A stretch of DNA of 64,000 nucleotides from Paraburkholderia sartisoli (GCF_900107685.1 NZ_FNRQ01000004.1:248001-312000), one strand, 5' to 3'; shown: positions 44,804 to 54,604, counted from the stretch's first letter. A program made the numbers and translations. The notes: generated by a model from the sequence alone, not told the origin.

Positions 44804-46027
44804 ATGATGGATAACACCCCACAATCGCCGCTCAGGCACCCGGTCGGCTCGAACCAGGTCGGCATGCGGCAGTTCAACGAACGGATCGTGCTGCAGGCGA
44901 TACGGCTGCACGGTCCGTTGCCGAAAGCCGACGTGGGGCGGCTCACGCGCCTGTCGATGCAGACGGTATCGATGATCGTCGACCGTCTGATCAATGACGG
45001 CCTGCTTTCGAGGCAGCCTCGCGTACGTGGCCGCATCGGGCAACCGTCGGTGCCGATCGCGTTGCGCGCGGACGGCGCGTTCACGATCGGCATCAAGGTC
45101 GGCCGGCGCAGCCTCGATGTGCTGGCGATGGATTTCGTGGGCAACGTCTGTAGCCGCGACGTGTTCGAGTACACCTACCCCGATCCGGCGCTGCTGTTTC
45201 CCGCGCTCGAAGCAAGACTCGCGCGTACCCACGCGGCGCTCGGCGCGCACGCTAAAAAGGTCGTGGGTGTGGGGGTTGCGGCGCCGTTGTGGCTCGGCGG
45301 CTGGCGCGACTTTCTGGGTGCGCCGCCCGAGGCGCTCGAGGCATGGAACGAGATCGACATCCGCGCGCGTATCGAGACGATGACCGGATTGCCCGTCGAG
45401 TTCGCCAAGGACACGACCGCTGCATGCGCGGCGGAACTCGTGATGGGCCAGGGGCGTGGCATTCACACTTTCCTGTATCTGTTCGTCGGGACGTTTATTG
45501 GCGGCGGACTCGTGATCGATGGCCGCCTGCATGGCGGCCCGCACGGCAACGCAGGCGCGGTCGGCTCGATTCCGCTTGCGCGCACCGGCACGAAACCCGC
45601 GCGACAGCTTTTGCATGCGGCATCGGGCTTCGTCCTCGAACGGATTTTCGCGGATGCCGGCGCGCCGCCCGCGGCCGCGCACGATCATCGCGCGTTGAGC
45701 CCCGAACTGTGGCGTTTGACCGAACAGTGGCTCGATACCGCGTGCCCCGCCATCGCCACCGCGCTCACGAACGCTTCGGCGTTGCTCGATCTCGAAGCAG
45801 TGGTGATCGATGGCGAACTCGACCGGCAGTTGCTGCGCGAGATCATTCGCCGCACGGAGCGCGTGCTCGATCGTTTCGAGTGGGAAGGCATGGTGCGCCC
45901 ACAACTGCTGGAAGGCGCGATCGGTGCCGACGCGCGCGCGATGGGTGGCGCCATTCTGCCGCTATACGCGCATTTCGCGCCGATGCACGAACTGTTTCTC
46001 AAGCCGGCGGTGGAAGCCGGCTTCTAG
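44804..46027 (+). CDS. ROK-family transcriptional regulator
   Basis: A 407-residue repressor-type ROK protein. A winged helix lies at about 20-80 (IRLHGPLPKADVGRLTRLSM, QTVSMIVDRLINDGLLSRQ) and a sugar-kinase-like ROK fold fills the rest (GVGVAAPLWLGGW; GTFIGGGLVIDGRLHGGPHG). The Cys cluster (CxCGxxGC) that binds zinc in most ROK proteins is missing: the segment after GAVGSIPL reads ARQLLHAASGFVLE. It follows frcA and probably senses fructose or a phosphate of it to control the operon. The start is ATG 44804; ATG 44807 and GTG 44801 are alternatives without clear ribosome binding sites. Confidence 0.85.
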   Translation: MMDNTPQSPLRHPVGSNQVGMRQFNERIVLQAIRLHGPLPKADVGRLTRLSMQTVSMIVDRLINDGLLSRQPRVRGRIGQPSVPIALRADGAFTIGIKVGRRSLDVLAMDFVGNVCSRDVFEYTYPDPALLFPALEARLARTHAALGAHAKKVVGVGVAAPLWLGGWRDFLGAPPEALEAWNEIDIRARIETMTGLPVEFAKDTTAACAAELVMGQGRGIHTFLYLFVGTFIGGGLVIDGRLHGGPHGNAGAVGSIPLARTGTKPARQLLHAASGFVLERIFADAGAPPAAAHDHRALSPELWRLTEQWLDTACPAIATALTNASALLDLEAVVIDGELDRQLLREIIRRTERVLDRFEWEGMVRPQLLEGAIGADARAMGGAILPLYAHFAPMHELFLKPAVEAGF

Positions 46028-46047
46028 CCGGCTTCTAGCCGGCTTCC
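46012..46047 (+). terminator. Hairpin with tandem 11-bp repeats at the end of the ROK gene
   Basis: GGAAGCCGGC (46012-46021) pairs with GCCGGCTTCC (46038-46047). The loop holds two copies of TAGCCGGCTTC (46025-46035, 46036-46046), and a third partial copy (AGCCGGCTTC) begins at 46015. Since AGCCGGCT is itself palindromic, several alternative stems are possible. The ROK stop codon lies inside. It sits between convergent operons and may end both. Confidence 0.65.
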
Positions 46048-46071
46048 TTGCGCGGCTTTAGCAGACCGATA

Positions 46072-46923
46072 TCAACCCTTGGTCGCACCAAACGTCAGAC
46101 CGGCGACGAACTGCCGCTGCATCGCAAAGAACATCGCCACCGAAGGCAGCGCCGCCAGAATCGAGCCTGCCGACACGAGATTCCATGCGGTCGTCCACTG
46201 CCCCTTGAGCGCCGCGACGCCGACGGTGATCGGGGCGGCCTCGTCGCCTTGCGTCAGGCACAGTGCCCAGAAATAGTCGTTCCAGACGAACGTGAAAACG
46301 AGAATGCCAAGCGCCGCAAGCGCCGGGCGGATCAGCGGCAACACGATGCGAAAGAATACGGTCCACTCGCCGGCCCCTTCGATCCGCGCCGCTTCCACGA
46401 GTTCGAACGGCAACTGCTTGATGAAGTTACGCAGGAACAGCGCGCAAAATCCGGTCTGAAACGCGATGTGAAAGAGGATCAGCGCGCTGACCGTGTTGAA
46501 GAGACCCATTTGCAACGACAGGTCGCGCACCGGAATCATCAGGATCTGGATCGGCACGAAATTGCCTGCCACGAACGTGCCGAACAGCAGCATGTTGCCG
46601 CGAAAGCGGTAAACGGCAAGCGCGAATCCGGCCATCGCGGCGAGCGCGATCGAACCGATCACCGAGGGCACGGTAATCAGCACGCTGTTCCAGAAGTAAT
46701 GCAGCATGGGCGAGGTGGTCAACGCCTCGCGATAGTTCGCGAGCAGCGTGATGTGTTCGGGCCAGCCCCAGTAGTTGCCGCGCGCAAGTTCGTCGGTCGA
46801 GCGCACGGACGTGACGAGCACCGCGATCATCGGCAGCAGCCAGATGATGAGCGCGACCGGCAGCGACATCTTGTACAGCACCCGGTTGGCCGGTTTCCAT
46901 TTTTCGACGGGAAGCGGATACAT
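46072..46923 (-). CDS. Sugar ABC transporter permease, MalG type
   Basis: A 283-residue permease with six hydrophobic segments. The EAA loop is ELVEAARIEGAGEWTVFFRIVLPLIRP, which docks the ATPase; SVRSTDELARGNYWGWPEHIT after helix 1 is typical of the MalG/CUT1 branch. It is the last gene of the leftward operon ATPase - GH42 - binding protein - MalF-type - MalG-type. Start 46923 is 11 bases after the upstream permease stop. It should import galactosides for the beta-galactosidase in the same operon. Confidence 0.92.
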   Translation of the reverse strand: MYPLPVEKWKPANRVLYKMSLPVALIIWLLPMIAVLVTSVRSTDELARGNYWGWPEHITLLANYREALTTSPMLHYFWNSVLITVPSVIGSIALAAMAGFALAVYRFRGNMLLFGTFVAGNFVPIQILMIPVRDLSLQMGLFNTVSALILFHIAFQTGFCALFLRNFIKQLPFELVEAARIEGAGEWTVFFRIVLPLIRPALAALGILVFTFVWNDYFWALCLTQGDEAAPITVGVAALKGQWTTAWNLVSAGSILAALPSVAMFFAMQRQFVAGLTFGATKG

Positions 46924-46934
46924 GGCGATCTCCT

Positions 46935-47870
46935 TTACTGCTCTTCGCGCACCATGCGGCGCAACTGGAAGACGATATAGACGAGCACGATCGCGAACAG
47001 CACCACCGCGATTGCGGCTGAATAACCGAGGCGGTAATACTTGATCGCCTGGTCATACATGTAATAGGCGAGCACCGTCGAGCTTTCGAACGGACCGCCA
47101 CCGCTCATCACCGCGATCAGGTCGAAACTGCGCAGCGCGCCGATCACGGTCACCACGATCGCCATGAACGTCGTGGGCCGCAGTTGCGGCAGCACGACGT
47201 GCCACAGCATCGCCCAGCCTTTCGCCCCTTCCATCCGCGCGGCTTCGAGCTGCTCGGCGTTAAGCGACGTGAGGCCCGTGAGGTAAAGAATCATGCAGTA
47301 CGCCGTTTGAGGCCACAGCGCGGCGAAGATAATGCCGAACGTCACGTAGTGCGGATCGCCCAGCACGGGCACGCCGTGCCCGACGATCACTTTCAGCAGA
47401 CCGAACGTCGGGTCGTAAAACCAGCTGAAAATCAGGCCCACGACGACACCCGAAAGCACGAACGGCGCAAAAAACAGCGATTTCACGAAGCGGATGCCAC
47501 GCACCGCCTGATTCAGATACAGCGCGATCGCAAGCCCCATCGGCGGCGAAAGCATGAAGAGGACGAGCCACAGCACGTTGTTCCTGAGTGCCGTGTAGAA
47601 CGTCGGCGCATGGAACAGCTCGACGTAGTTCGCGAGGCCGACGAACGTCTTTTCCGTCATGCCGTCCCAGTTGTAGAAACTCAGCAACAGCGACGAAATG
47701 ATCGGCCACACGACATAAATCGCCACCATGATGCAGGCAGGCGCGAGAAACAGAAACGCGGCGCGCCGCTGCTGCCTCGCGCTCGGCGATGTCCGGCGCG
47801 ATTTCACGCGGCGCGGCGTCGCAACCTGCGGCACATCGACGTCAACACGATGAGTCGGGACAGTTTTCAT
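46935..47870 (-). CDS. Sugar ABC transporter permease, MalF type
   Basis: A 311-residue permease with six hydrophobic segments after a basic N-terminal tail of about 35 residues (RRVKSRRTSPSARQQRRAAF). The EAA loop is NAEQLEAARMEGAKGWAMLW followed by HVVLPQLRP. It pairs with the MalG-type permease. CUT1 importers take up oligosaccharides and glycosides, which fits the adjoining beta-galactosidase. It starts 88 bases after the binding-protein gene, a gap where mRNA processing is possible. Confidence 0.92.
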   Translation of the reverse strand: MKTVPTHRVDVDVPQVATPRRVKSRRTSPSARQQRRAAFLFLAPACIMVAIYVVWPIISSLLLSFYNWDGMTEKTFVGLANYVELFHAPTFYTALRNNVLWLVLFMLSPPMGLAIALYLNQAVRGIRFVKSLFFAPFVLSGVVVGLIFSWFYDPTFGLLKVIVGHGVPVLGDPHYVTFGIIFAALWPQTAYCMILYLTGLTSLNAEQLEAARMEGAKGWAMLWHVVLPQLRPTTFMAIVVTVIGALRSFDLIAVMSGGGPFESSTVLAYYMYDQAIKYYRLGYSAAIAVVLFAIVLVYIVFQLRRMVREEQ

Positions 47871-47958
47871 GACGGAATACCTTTACGGCGTCTTCGATTT
47901 TGCGGGGCCGGCATGGGTGAAACCGCGTCACGCATGCTGGCACCATTCGATACCCGGC

Positions 47959-49221
47959 TTACTTCTTGTAGATCCGCTTGCGGGTCTGTTCGAGCTGCGC
48001 GAGGATTGCGTCGAGCTTCGTCGGATCCGACACGAACTCCTGCATTCCCTTCATGCCTTCATCGGCCATTTCCTTCGTCATGTCGCGGTCGTAGAACTGC
48101 GCGATGCCGCCCTTCGTGTTCGACAGGATCTGGAAACCGATCTTCGAGATCGGATCTTCCGGTTCCGGCGACTTGCTGTTAGCCGGCAACGATCCCAATC
48201 CCTGTGCCAGCTTCGAGCTGATATCCGGTGTTTCCATGAAGGCCAGGAACGTGTGCGCATCCGCCTTGTTCTTCGCTTTCGACGGAATATGCAGCGATTC
48301 GACCGGACCATCTTCAGCTGTCGGCACCTTCGCATCGATGATCGGGAACTGGAAGTAGCCCATCTTCGACTTCACGTCAGGCGGAAAGCCGCCGGTAATG
48401 AACGTGCCCATCAGCATCATCGCCGCCTTGCCCTGGAACAGGAACGGCTGCACGGCGTCCAGATCGTACGACAGCGAGTTGTCGATAAAGACCTTGTCGT
48501 CGAGCAACTGCTTCCACGTCGTGTACACCTTCTTCACGCGCGGGTCGGTGTACGGCACTTCGCCCGCCATCAGCTTCTGGTGGAACGCGTTGCCGTTGAT
48601 GCGCAGGTCGAGATAGTCGAACCAGCCTGCAAGCGTCCAGGCATCGCGCCCGGCCACGGCAACCGGCGTGATGCCAGCCGCCTTCAGCTTCTTGCAGGCG
48701 TCGAGAAATTCATCCCACGTCTTCGGCTCAGCGGCGATGCCGGCCTTCTCGAACAGGTCCTTGCGATAGAACATGCCCCACGAGTAGTACACGGTCGGCG
48801 CGGCGTACTGCTTGCCGTTATACGACGAAGCTTCCTTCGTCGACGCGTACATGCTGTTCCAGTTGTTTTTGTTCCAGTCATTGGTGAGGTCTTCCAGGAG
48901 ACCGCGACGCGCGTAATACGCCATCCGTTCGCCGTCATGCCAGTTCACCACGTCGGGGGCGACTGTCGAGAGCCAGCCCGGCAGCTGTACCTTGTACGCT
49001 TCCTCGTCGATGAACGACACCTTTACGTCGACATCCGGATGCGCTTTCTTGAAGTCGTCGATCGCCGATTGCCAGACCGCGCGCTGGCTTGCGCCCTTGA
49101 ACGCGATGTTGACCGCGAGCGTGCCGGCCTGCGCGATGTTGCCGACGACGCTCGTCAAACCGGCGGCAGCCAGCGCGATGCCGATCAGCCCCTTGCGTAC
49201 CGCACTTTTCGTGCTTGTCAT
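47959..49221 (-). CDS. Sugar ABC transporter, periplasmic binding protein (family 1)
   Basis: A 420-residue exported binding protein. The signal peptide covers about residues 1-31 (GLIGIALAAAGLTSVVGNIA, cut near AQA-G). The mature part shows DDFKKAHPDVDVKVSFIDEE, PDVVNWHDGERMAYYARRGL, and YYSWGMFYRKDLFEKAG, typical of CUT1 sugar-binding proteins. GGAGACAGGT precedes the ATG. It lies between the GH42 gene (34 bases) and the permeases, so its ligand is probably a galactoside. Confidence 0.92.
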   Translation of the reverse strand: MTSTKSAVRKGLIGIALAAAGLTSVVGNIAQAGTLAVNIAFKGASQRAVWQSAIDDFKKAHPDVDVKVSFIDEEAYKVQLPGWLSTVAPDVVNWHDGERMAYYARRGLLEDLTNDWNKNNWNSMYASTKEASSYNGKQYAAPTVYYSWGMFYRKDLFEKAGIAAEPKTWDEFLDACKKLKAAGITPVAVAGRDAWTLAGWFDYLDLRINGNAFHQKLMAGEVPYTDPRVKKVYTTWKQLLDDKVFIDNSLSYDLDAVQPFLFQGKAAMMLMGTFITGGFPPDVKSKMGYFQFPIIDAKVPTAEDGPVESLHIPSKAKNKADAHTFLAFMETPDISSKLAQGLGSLPANSKSPEPEDPISKIGFQILSNTKGGIAQFYDRDMTKEMADEGMKGMQEFVSDPTKLDAILAQLEQTRKRIYKK

Positions 49222-49255
49222 ACCTGTCTCCTGATGGATTTTGGATGATGGAATG

Positions 49256-51217
49256 TCATGCGGCGCGATAAACCGCCACGCCCTGCGGTTCGACCGACGA
49301 CGACCCGATCACGAACGCATCCGCACGGACGTTGTCGATCGTGTAAGCGGTATCGCCGTAGTTGAAAACGTACTTGAGCGCACCACGCTGGCTGACGCGA
49401 ATCGTGTCGGCGAGCGGTGCCGCATCGAGGTGCGCGGCTGCTGCGACCCGCGCGAAGATGCGCTGCGTGAGCGCGTCGTCGAAGAGGCTTGCGCAGTAAT
49501 GCAGCGCGCCATGTCGCACGAAAGCCGGATGACCGTCGTCGAAACGCGCGAGTACGTCCATGTTCGCCGGCACCTCGAGCAGATCGCGCCAGTGGCGTGA
49601 CTCGCCCTTTAGCGCAGCGCTGTCGCTCGTGACCGGCACGGTGACGTTCGGGCGCATCGAATCGACGCGCCAGACGCGCAACGGCAGCACGTCAGCGAGC
49701 GCGCCCGGCGGCAGGTTAGCGGGAATCCGCAGGTCGCGCGTCTTGGAACCCGTGCGCGGTCCGAACACGACCTGCGCGCCGCTTGCCCCGAGCCTCGCGC
49801 CAAAGTCATCCGGCACCACCGGCAGCGGCGGCACGACGATCATGCTGTAGCCGTCGAACGATGCATCCGCCGGAATCACGTCGACATCGAGACCGAGCGA
49901 GCGAAGCGCCGAGTAATACTCGAACGCGAAACGCGGATAGTGGAAGTCGGCGGCCTGCGGATGAATCTCGAACAGCCACTTCGCCTCGTAGTCATAGACG
50001 AGCGCGACCTTCGCACGCACCTTCGGTTCGCCGTCGGCGGACACGACCGCGCGGATTTCCTCCGCGACGCGGGCGGCTTCCTCGCCGCCCAGATCGAGCC
50101 GGTTGTCGGGCGTGTTGAGTCCTGCGTGCATCTGCTCCTGCGCGAACGGCGCCTGACGCCAGCGGAAATACGACACGCAGCCCGCGCCGTGCGCGAACGC
50201 TTCCCAGCTCCACAGGCGCACCATGCCCGGCAGCGGCGCGGGATTCCACTGCGCCCAGTTCACGGGGCCCGGCTGCTGCTCCATCACCCAGAACGGCTGC
50301 TTCGACATGCCCCGATAGACGTCGTGATTGAACGACGCAAAATCCGGATGACCAGTCCGCAGGTAACGCGCCTTGATATCGGGCGCGAACCATTGCTCTT
50401 CGAGCGCGCCAAGCGGATAGCTGTCCCACGCCGCGATGTCGAGATCGGCCGCGACCTTGTAGTGGTCGAACTCCGTGAAAAGCTGCATGAAGTTGTGCGC
50501 GACCGGGCGGCCCGGCGAATGCTCGCGCAGGATGTCCGTCTGCATGCGGTTGAACCGGACCAGTTCGTCGGAAGCGAAACGGCGATAGTCGAGACGATGC
50601 GACGGATGCGCCTCGGTCACCGTTGCGACCGGCGGATCGATTTCGTCGAAGCTGCGGTATTCCATGCTCCAGAACACCGTGCCCCATGCGTTGTTCAGCG
50701 CATCGATCGTGCCGTAACGCTTTGCGAGCCAGCCGCGAAAACGCTTCGCCGCCGCCGGCGAATAACTGACCACGGTGTGATGGCAACCATATTCGTTGTC
50801 GGTCTGCCAGAACGCGACCGCCGGATGCGAACCGTAACGGCGCGCCACCGCTTCGCAGATGCGCCGCGACGCCTCGAAATACGACGGCGACGAGAAATCA
50901 TAGTGACGTCGTGAACCAAACGCACGCGGCCGGCCGTCCGCGCCCACGGCGAGAATGTCGGGATGCTGGTCGATGAGCCACTTCGGCGGCGTGGCGGTCG
51001 GCGTACACATGACGACCTTGAGGCCCGCCGAGCCGAGCACGTCGATGGCCTGGTCGAGCCACGCCCACTGATACACGCCGGGCTCCGGCTCGATACGGCT
51101 CCACGCGAATTCGCCGATGCGCACACGCTCGATGCCAAGCGCTTTCATGCGCGCGGCGTCGTCGCTCCACATGTCGGACGACCAGTGTTCCGGGTAATAG
51201 CAGACTCCTAAACGCAT
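49256..51217 (-). CDS. Beta-galactosidase, glycoside hydrolase family 42
   Basis: A 653-residue cytoplasmic enzyme of the usual GH42 length. The acid/base Glu is E142 in FWQTDNEYG and the nucleophile is E313 in [10 protein letters not shown], the same positions as E141/E312 in the Thermus enzyme. It starts [11 protein letters not shown], a family hallmark. The trimerisation-type domain (about 390-590) and a C-terminal beta domain follow. It hydrolyses terminal beta-galactosides brought in by the ABC importer encoded around it. AGGAGCGCTGC precedes the ATG, 9 bases after the ATPase gene. No signal peptide. Confidence 0.95.
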   Translation of the reverse strand: MRLGVCYYPEHWSSDMWSDDAARMKALGIERVRIGEFAWSRIEPEPGVYQWAWLDQAIDVLGSAGLKVVMCTPTATPPKWLIDQHPDILAVGADGRPRAFGSRRHYDFSSPSYFEASRRICEAVARRYGSHPAVAFWQTDNEYGCHHTVVSYSPAAAKRFRGWLAKRYGTIDALNNAWGTVFWSMEYRSFDEIDPPVATVTEAHPSHRLDYRRFASDELVRFNRMQTDILREHSPGRPVAHNFMQLFTEFDHYKVAADLDIAAWDSYPLGALEEQWFAPDIKARYLRTGHPDFASFNHDVYRGMSKQPFWVMEQQPGPVNWAQWNPAPLPGMVRLWSWEAFAHGAGCVSYFRWRQAPFAQEQMHAGLNTPDNRLDLGGEEAARVAEEIRAVVSADGEPKVRAKVALVYDYEAKWLFEIHPQAADFHYPRFAFEYYSALRSLGLDVDVIPADASFDGYSMIVVPPLPVVPDDFGARLGASGAQVVFGPRTGSKTRDLRIPANLPPGALADVLPLRVWRVDSMRPNVTVPVTSDSAALKGESRHWRDLLEVPANMDVLARFDDGHPAFVRHGALHYCASLFDDALTQRIFARVAAAAHLDAAPLADTIRVSQRGALKYVFNYGDTAYTIDNVRADAFVIGSSSVEPQGVAVYRAA

Positions 51218-51226
51218 GCAGCGCTC

Positions 51227-52414
51227 CTACGCAACCTGAGTGATGGGATGAGCCGAGGCGGGTACACGATGCGGCAGTGCGAAACCGTCCTCAGTGAAGA
51301 GATGACACGACGCGGCGGGTAGGTTGAATGCCAAACACTCCCCCGTGCGCGCGCTGATATCGCCCGGCGCCTTGGCGATCAGCGTGTCGCCGCCAGGTTG
51401 ATCGAGATGCAGATAGCTGTGCTCGCCAAGCTGTTCGATCAGCGTGACGCTGCGTTGCACGGTTTGCGACGGCGCGCTCGCCGGCGTGTCACTGGTTGCG
51501 TCCGCAACCGCGTTGACTTCGAGATGCTCGGGACGGATGCCGAGCGTGACCGACTGCCCGGGCGTCAGCGTGTCGGCCACCACCGGCACATCGAGCGACT
51601 CTCCCGTGTGCGCAAGCGTGATCCGCACCGATTGCGCGCTGATCGACGCGACGGTCGCCGGCAGGAAATTCATGCGCGGCGAGCCGATAAAGCCCGCCAC
51701 GAAGCGGCTCTTCGGCCGGTGATACAACTGGAGCGGCGTGCCCACCTGCGCGATGCTGCCGTAGCGCTCGGTGTCCTTGCCGGCATGCAGCAGAACGATG
51801 CGGTCCGCGAGCGTCATCGCCTCGATCTGGTCGTGCGTCACGTACACCACGCTCGCCTTCGCGAACTGCTTGTGCAGGCGAGCGATTTCAATGCGGGTCT
51901 GACCGCGCAGCGTGGCGTCGAGATTCGACAGCGGTTCGTCGAACAAAAACACACCGGGTTCACGCACGATCGCGCGGCCAATCGCGACCCGCTGACGCTG
52001 CCCGCCGGAAAGCGCTCGCGGCTTGCGGTCGAGCAGCGCTTCGAGCTGCAGCACGCGTGCGGCTTCCTTCACCCTGCGGTCGATTTCGTCTTTCGGTTTT
52101 TTCGCGAGCTTCAGGCCAAACGCCATGTTCTCGAACACGGTCATGTGCGGAAACAGCGCGTAACTCTGGAACACCATCGCGACGCCGCGTTCGGCAGAGG
52201 GCACGTCGTTCATGAGCCGGCCGCCGATGTGCAGGTCGCCGTCGGTGACGTCCTCCAGACCCGCGATCATCCGCAGCAACGTCGACTTGCCGCAGCCCGA
52301 CGGCCCGAGGAATACGCAGAATTCGTTTTCGCCAATCTCCAGATCCACGCCGCGAATCACCGGCGGGTGTTCGCCGTACGCTTTGTGTACTGCCTTCAAC
52401 GAGATGCTGGCCAT
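51227..52414 (-). CDS. Sugar ABC transporter ATPase, UgpC/MsmK type
   Basis: A 395-residue ATPase. Walker A is GPSGCGKST, the signature LSGGQRQRVAIGRA, Walker B VFLFDEPLSNLD and the H-loop VYVTHDQIEAMTLADR. The C-terminal regulatory beta domain (about 240-380) has SPRMNFLPATV and VTLGIRPEHLEV, as in MalK-type proteins. The start MASISLKAV follows GGAGG at 7 bases; a longer frame reads into the divergent promoter region. First gene of the leftward galactoside operon, with a LacI-type operator 39 bases upstream. Confidence 0.93.
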   Translation of the reverse strand: MASISLKAVHKAYGEHPPVIRGVDLEIGENEFCVFLGPSGCGKSTLLRMIAGLEDVTDGDLHIGGRLMNDVPSAERGVAMVFQSYALFPHMTVFENMAFGLKLAKKPKDEIDRRVKEAARVLQLEALLDRKPRALSGGQRQRVAIGRAIVREPGVFLFDEPLSNLDATLRGQTRIEIARLHKQFAKASVVYVTHDQIEAMTLADRIVLLHAGKDTERYGSIAQVGTPLQLYHRPKSRFVAGFIGSPRMNFLPATVASISAQSVRITLAHTGESLDVPVVADTLTPGQSVTLGIRPEHLEVNAVADATSDTPASAPSQTVQRSVTLIEQLGEHSYLHLDQPGGDTLIAKAPGDISARTGECLAFNLPAASCHLFTEDGFALPHRVPASAHPITQVA

Positions 52415-52452
52415 TGCCCTGCCTCCATGTTCTAATGCGTCACAGCAGGAGG

Positions 52453-52464
52453 TTAAGCGCTTAA
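52453..52464. promoter_or_regulatory. Perfect LacI-type operator palindrome
   Basis: TTAAGCGCTTAA is an exact 12-base palindrome with the central CG typical of LacI/GalR operators. It lies between the ATPase gene (start 52414) and the divergent LacI-family gene (start 52605), near the expected promoter of the galactoside operon. The neighbouring LacI protein is the obvious ligand-controlled binder. Confidence 0.75.
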
Positions 52465-52604
52465 TCAAGCGGCAGAGAAAAAGACGATTGAAACCCAATC
52501 GCCTGATCTTGCGCTGTCTCCGGTATGTTCTGTTTCAACGACTCTATCGCGATCGCCGCCGTTGTTGCAAATGTCAGGATGCCATCCCACATGTCAGGCC
52601 GTCG

Positions 52605-53705
52605 ATGACCACGCTGAACGAAGTCGCCGCCCACGCGGGCGTCACGCCCGCGACGGTATCCAACGTATTGCGCAACCGAGGACGGGTCGGCGCGGCCACG
52701 CGCGAACGCGTGCTGCACGCGGTCAAGGAACTCGGCTATCGCCCTCACCTCGCGGCACGCGCGCTGGCCGAAGGCCGTGCCCCGACGTTTGCGCTGATGG
52801 TATCGAGCATCGCCAATCCGTTCTACCCGGAATTTACCCTTGCCGCCGAACGCGCGGCGCGCACCAGTGGGCACTTTCTGATCGTCTGCAACACGAACGA
52901 CGATCAGGAGACGGGCCGCGCCTACCTCGAACAGATCGCCGGCACGCTTTCGGAAGGCGTGCTGGTGACGAACGCGGAGCTTGTTTTCGACGACCTGCGC
53001 GCCATCGCCGAACGCGGCACGCCGGTCGTGCTGTGCATGTGGGAGCGTCCCGACGATCCGCCTGGGCTGCCGTGCGTGGCGGTCGATTTCCGGCTTGCGG
53101 GCGCGCTCGCGGCGCAACATCTGCTCGACCTCGGACACACGCGCGTGGGCGCGCTCGTCGGCAGCAAGAGCAGTCACGATGACCTGTCGCCGTTCGGCAT
53201 TCATGGCGCGCGGCGCGACGGTTTCGTCGAACGCTTCAACGCAGCCGGCAACGCGCGGATCGTCGCGGAGTTCATCTGCGAGGCGGATACGATACGCGGC
53301 GGTTATGACGCGGCGCGGCAACTGCTGAAGGCGCATCCCGACGTCACCGCGCTTTACGCCACGAACGACCTGCCCGCACTGGGCGCCATGCATGCCGCGG
53401 CCGACATGGGCCTTTCGGTGCCCGACGATCTTTCCGTGGTCGGCATCACCGATATCCAGCTTGCGCGCGAATCGCGCCCTGCACTGTCGACCGTCGCCGT
53501 GCCGACGGAAGAAGCCGCGCGCATGGCCGTCGATCTGTTGCGCGAGTTGATCGACCGTGCGCCGCGCGCGTCACGCGGCAACCCGGGCAATACCGGCACG
53601 CCGCCGATGCGCGTCACGTCGGCGCCCGTGATGGTGCCGCGCGCCTCCACCGCGCCGCCCCGCACGCAGGATCAGCGCACGCGCTCTAGCTTGCGCAGGC
53701 GCTGA
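52605..53705 (+). CDS. LacI-family regulator of the galactoside operon
   Basis: A 366-residue repressor. The helix-turn-helix is at the N-terminus (TLNEVAAHAGVTPATVSNVL, hinge ELGYRPHLAARALAEG), followed by a periplasmic-binding-type sensor domain (about 60-335: ALMVSSIANPFYPEF; VVGITDIQLARESRPALSTV). The C-terminus has a Pro/Arg-rich tail of about 35 residues that overlaps the LysR gene by 34 bases. The start MTTLNEV is chosen because the domain begins there; the longer frame reads across the promoter region. Divergent from the galactoside operon with an operator palindrome between. Confidence 0.9.
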   Translation: MTTLNEVAAHAGVTPATVSNVLRNRGRVGAATRERVLHAVKELGYRPHLAARALAEGRAPTFALMVSSIANPFYPEFTLAAERAARTSGHFLIVCNTNDDQETGRAYLEQIAGTLSEGVLVTNAELVFDDLRAIAERGTPVVLCMWERPDDPPGLPCVAVDFRLAGALAAQHLLDLGHTRVGALVGSKSSHDDLSPFGIHGARRDGFVERFNAAGNARIVAEFICEADTIRGGYDAARQLLKAHPDVTALYATNDLPALGAMHAAADMGLSVPDDLSVVGITDIQLARESRPALSTVAVPTEEAARMAVDLLRELIDRAPRASRGNPGNTGTPPMRVTSAPVMVPRASTAPPRTQDQRTRSSLRRR

Positions 53706-54604
53706 ATGAACTGCTGCGCAGGAGACGAAAGCACGCCGCCTTTACGCGTGACGATGCCAAACGTCGGCGAAGGCGATTTCAGCGCGACGGGCAGGATGCG
53801 CAACATCTTCTGACGCGCGAAGCGTTCGGCGATATCGGTCGGCAGCAGCGCAACCAGATCGGTGCTTTGCTGAAGCAGCGTGAGGGTGACGAACGTCGAT
53901 GCCGTCGATATCGGATTCGTCGGCATGCTGATTCCGGCGAGGTCGAGTTCGCGCTCCAGCAACGCATGCAGCGGCATGTGACCCGGATACGTGATCCATC
54001 GATAGCCGCTTAACGCATGCAGGTCGATTTCCTTCGCGATGCGCGGATGATCGTAGCCGACCGCGACCGAAAGTGGTTCGTCGCCGAGCGATTGATAGTG
54101 ATAGCGCGAAGGCTCGTCGCTGACGGTCGAGCGGCCGATCACGAGATCGAGACGGCCGTCGTCGAGCAACATCAGCATGCGCGCGCTCGTGTCCTCGACA
54201 ATTTCAACTGAGAGATTCGGCAGGCTCGCGTGCAGCTCGTCCAGAATGGGTGCGACGACAGCGGGAATCGCACCCATGATCGTGCCGACTGCAAGCCGGC
54301 CGCCTTTTCCCGAGCGAATCTCGGCCATGTCGTCGCACAGCGCGCTCAGGTCCGTCGCGACGAGCCGTGCATAGCGGATCACGCAGTGACCGAACTGGTT
54401 CACGATCAGGCCGCTTTTCGCGCGCTCGAAGAGCGGTGCCTCGAGCATCGACTCCAGTTCGTGCAGCGCCTTGCTCGCCGCCGACTGTGTCATCGACATC
54501 GCGCTCGCCGCCTTGTGCAGCGACTTGTGATCGTCGAGCGCGATAAGCAGTTGAAGCTGCTTCATGCGCAGCCTCGACATCAGCACCTGCAGCGTGTTTT
54601 TCAT
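53672..54604 (-). CDS. LysR-family regulator, GbpR-like
   Basis: A 310-residue LysR protein. The N-terminal helix-turn-helix (about 10-70) includes LLIALDDHKSLHKAASAMSM and TQSAASKALHELESML. The effector domain (about 95-300) has GRLAVGTIMGAIPAVVAPIL. The style matches the GbpR/galactose-binding-protein-regulator branch, which fits a location beside galactoside uptake genes; the target is not shown. It ends inside the LacI gene's 3' end (34-base tail-to-tail overlap). No good ribosome binding site is seen before the ATG. Confidence 0.88.
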   Translation of the reverse strand: MKNTLQVLMSRLRMKQLQLLIALDDHKSLHKAASAMSMTQSAASKALHELESMLEAPLFERAKSGLIVNQFGHCVIRYARLVATDLSALCDDMAEIRSGKGGRLAVGTIMGAIPAVVAPILDELHASLPNLSVEIVEDTSARMLMLLDDGRLDLVIGRSTVSDEPSRYHYQSLGDEPLSVAVGYDHPRIAKEIDLHALSGYRWITYPGHMPLHALLERELDLAGISMPTNPISTASTFVTLTLLQQSTDLVALLPTDIAERFARQKMLRILPVALKSPSPTFGIVTRKGGVLSSPAQQFIQRLRKLERVR

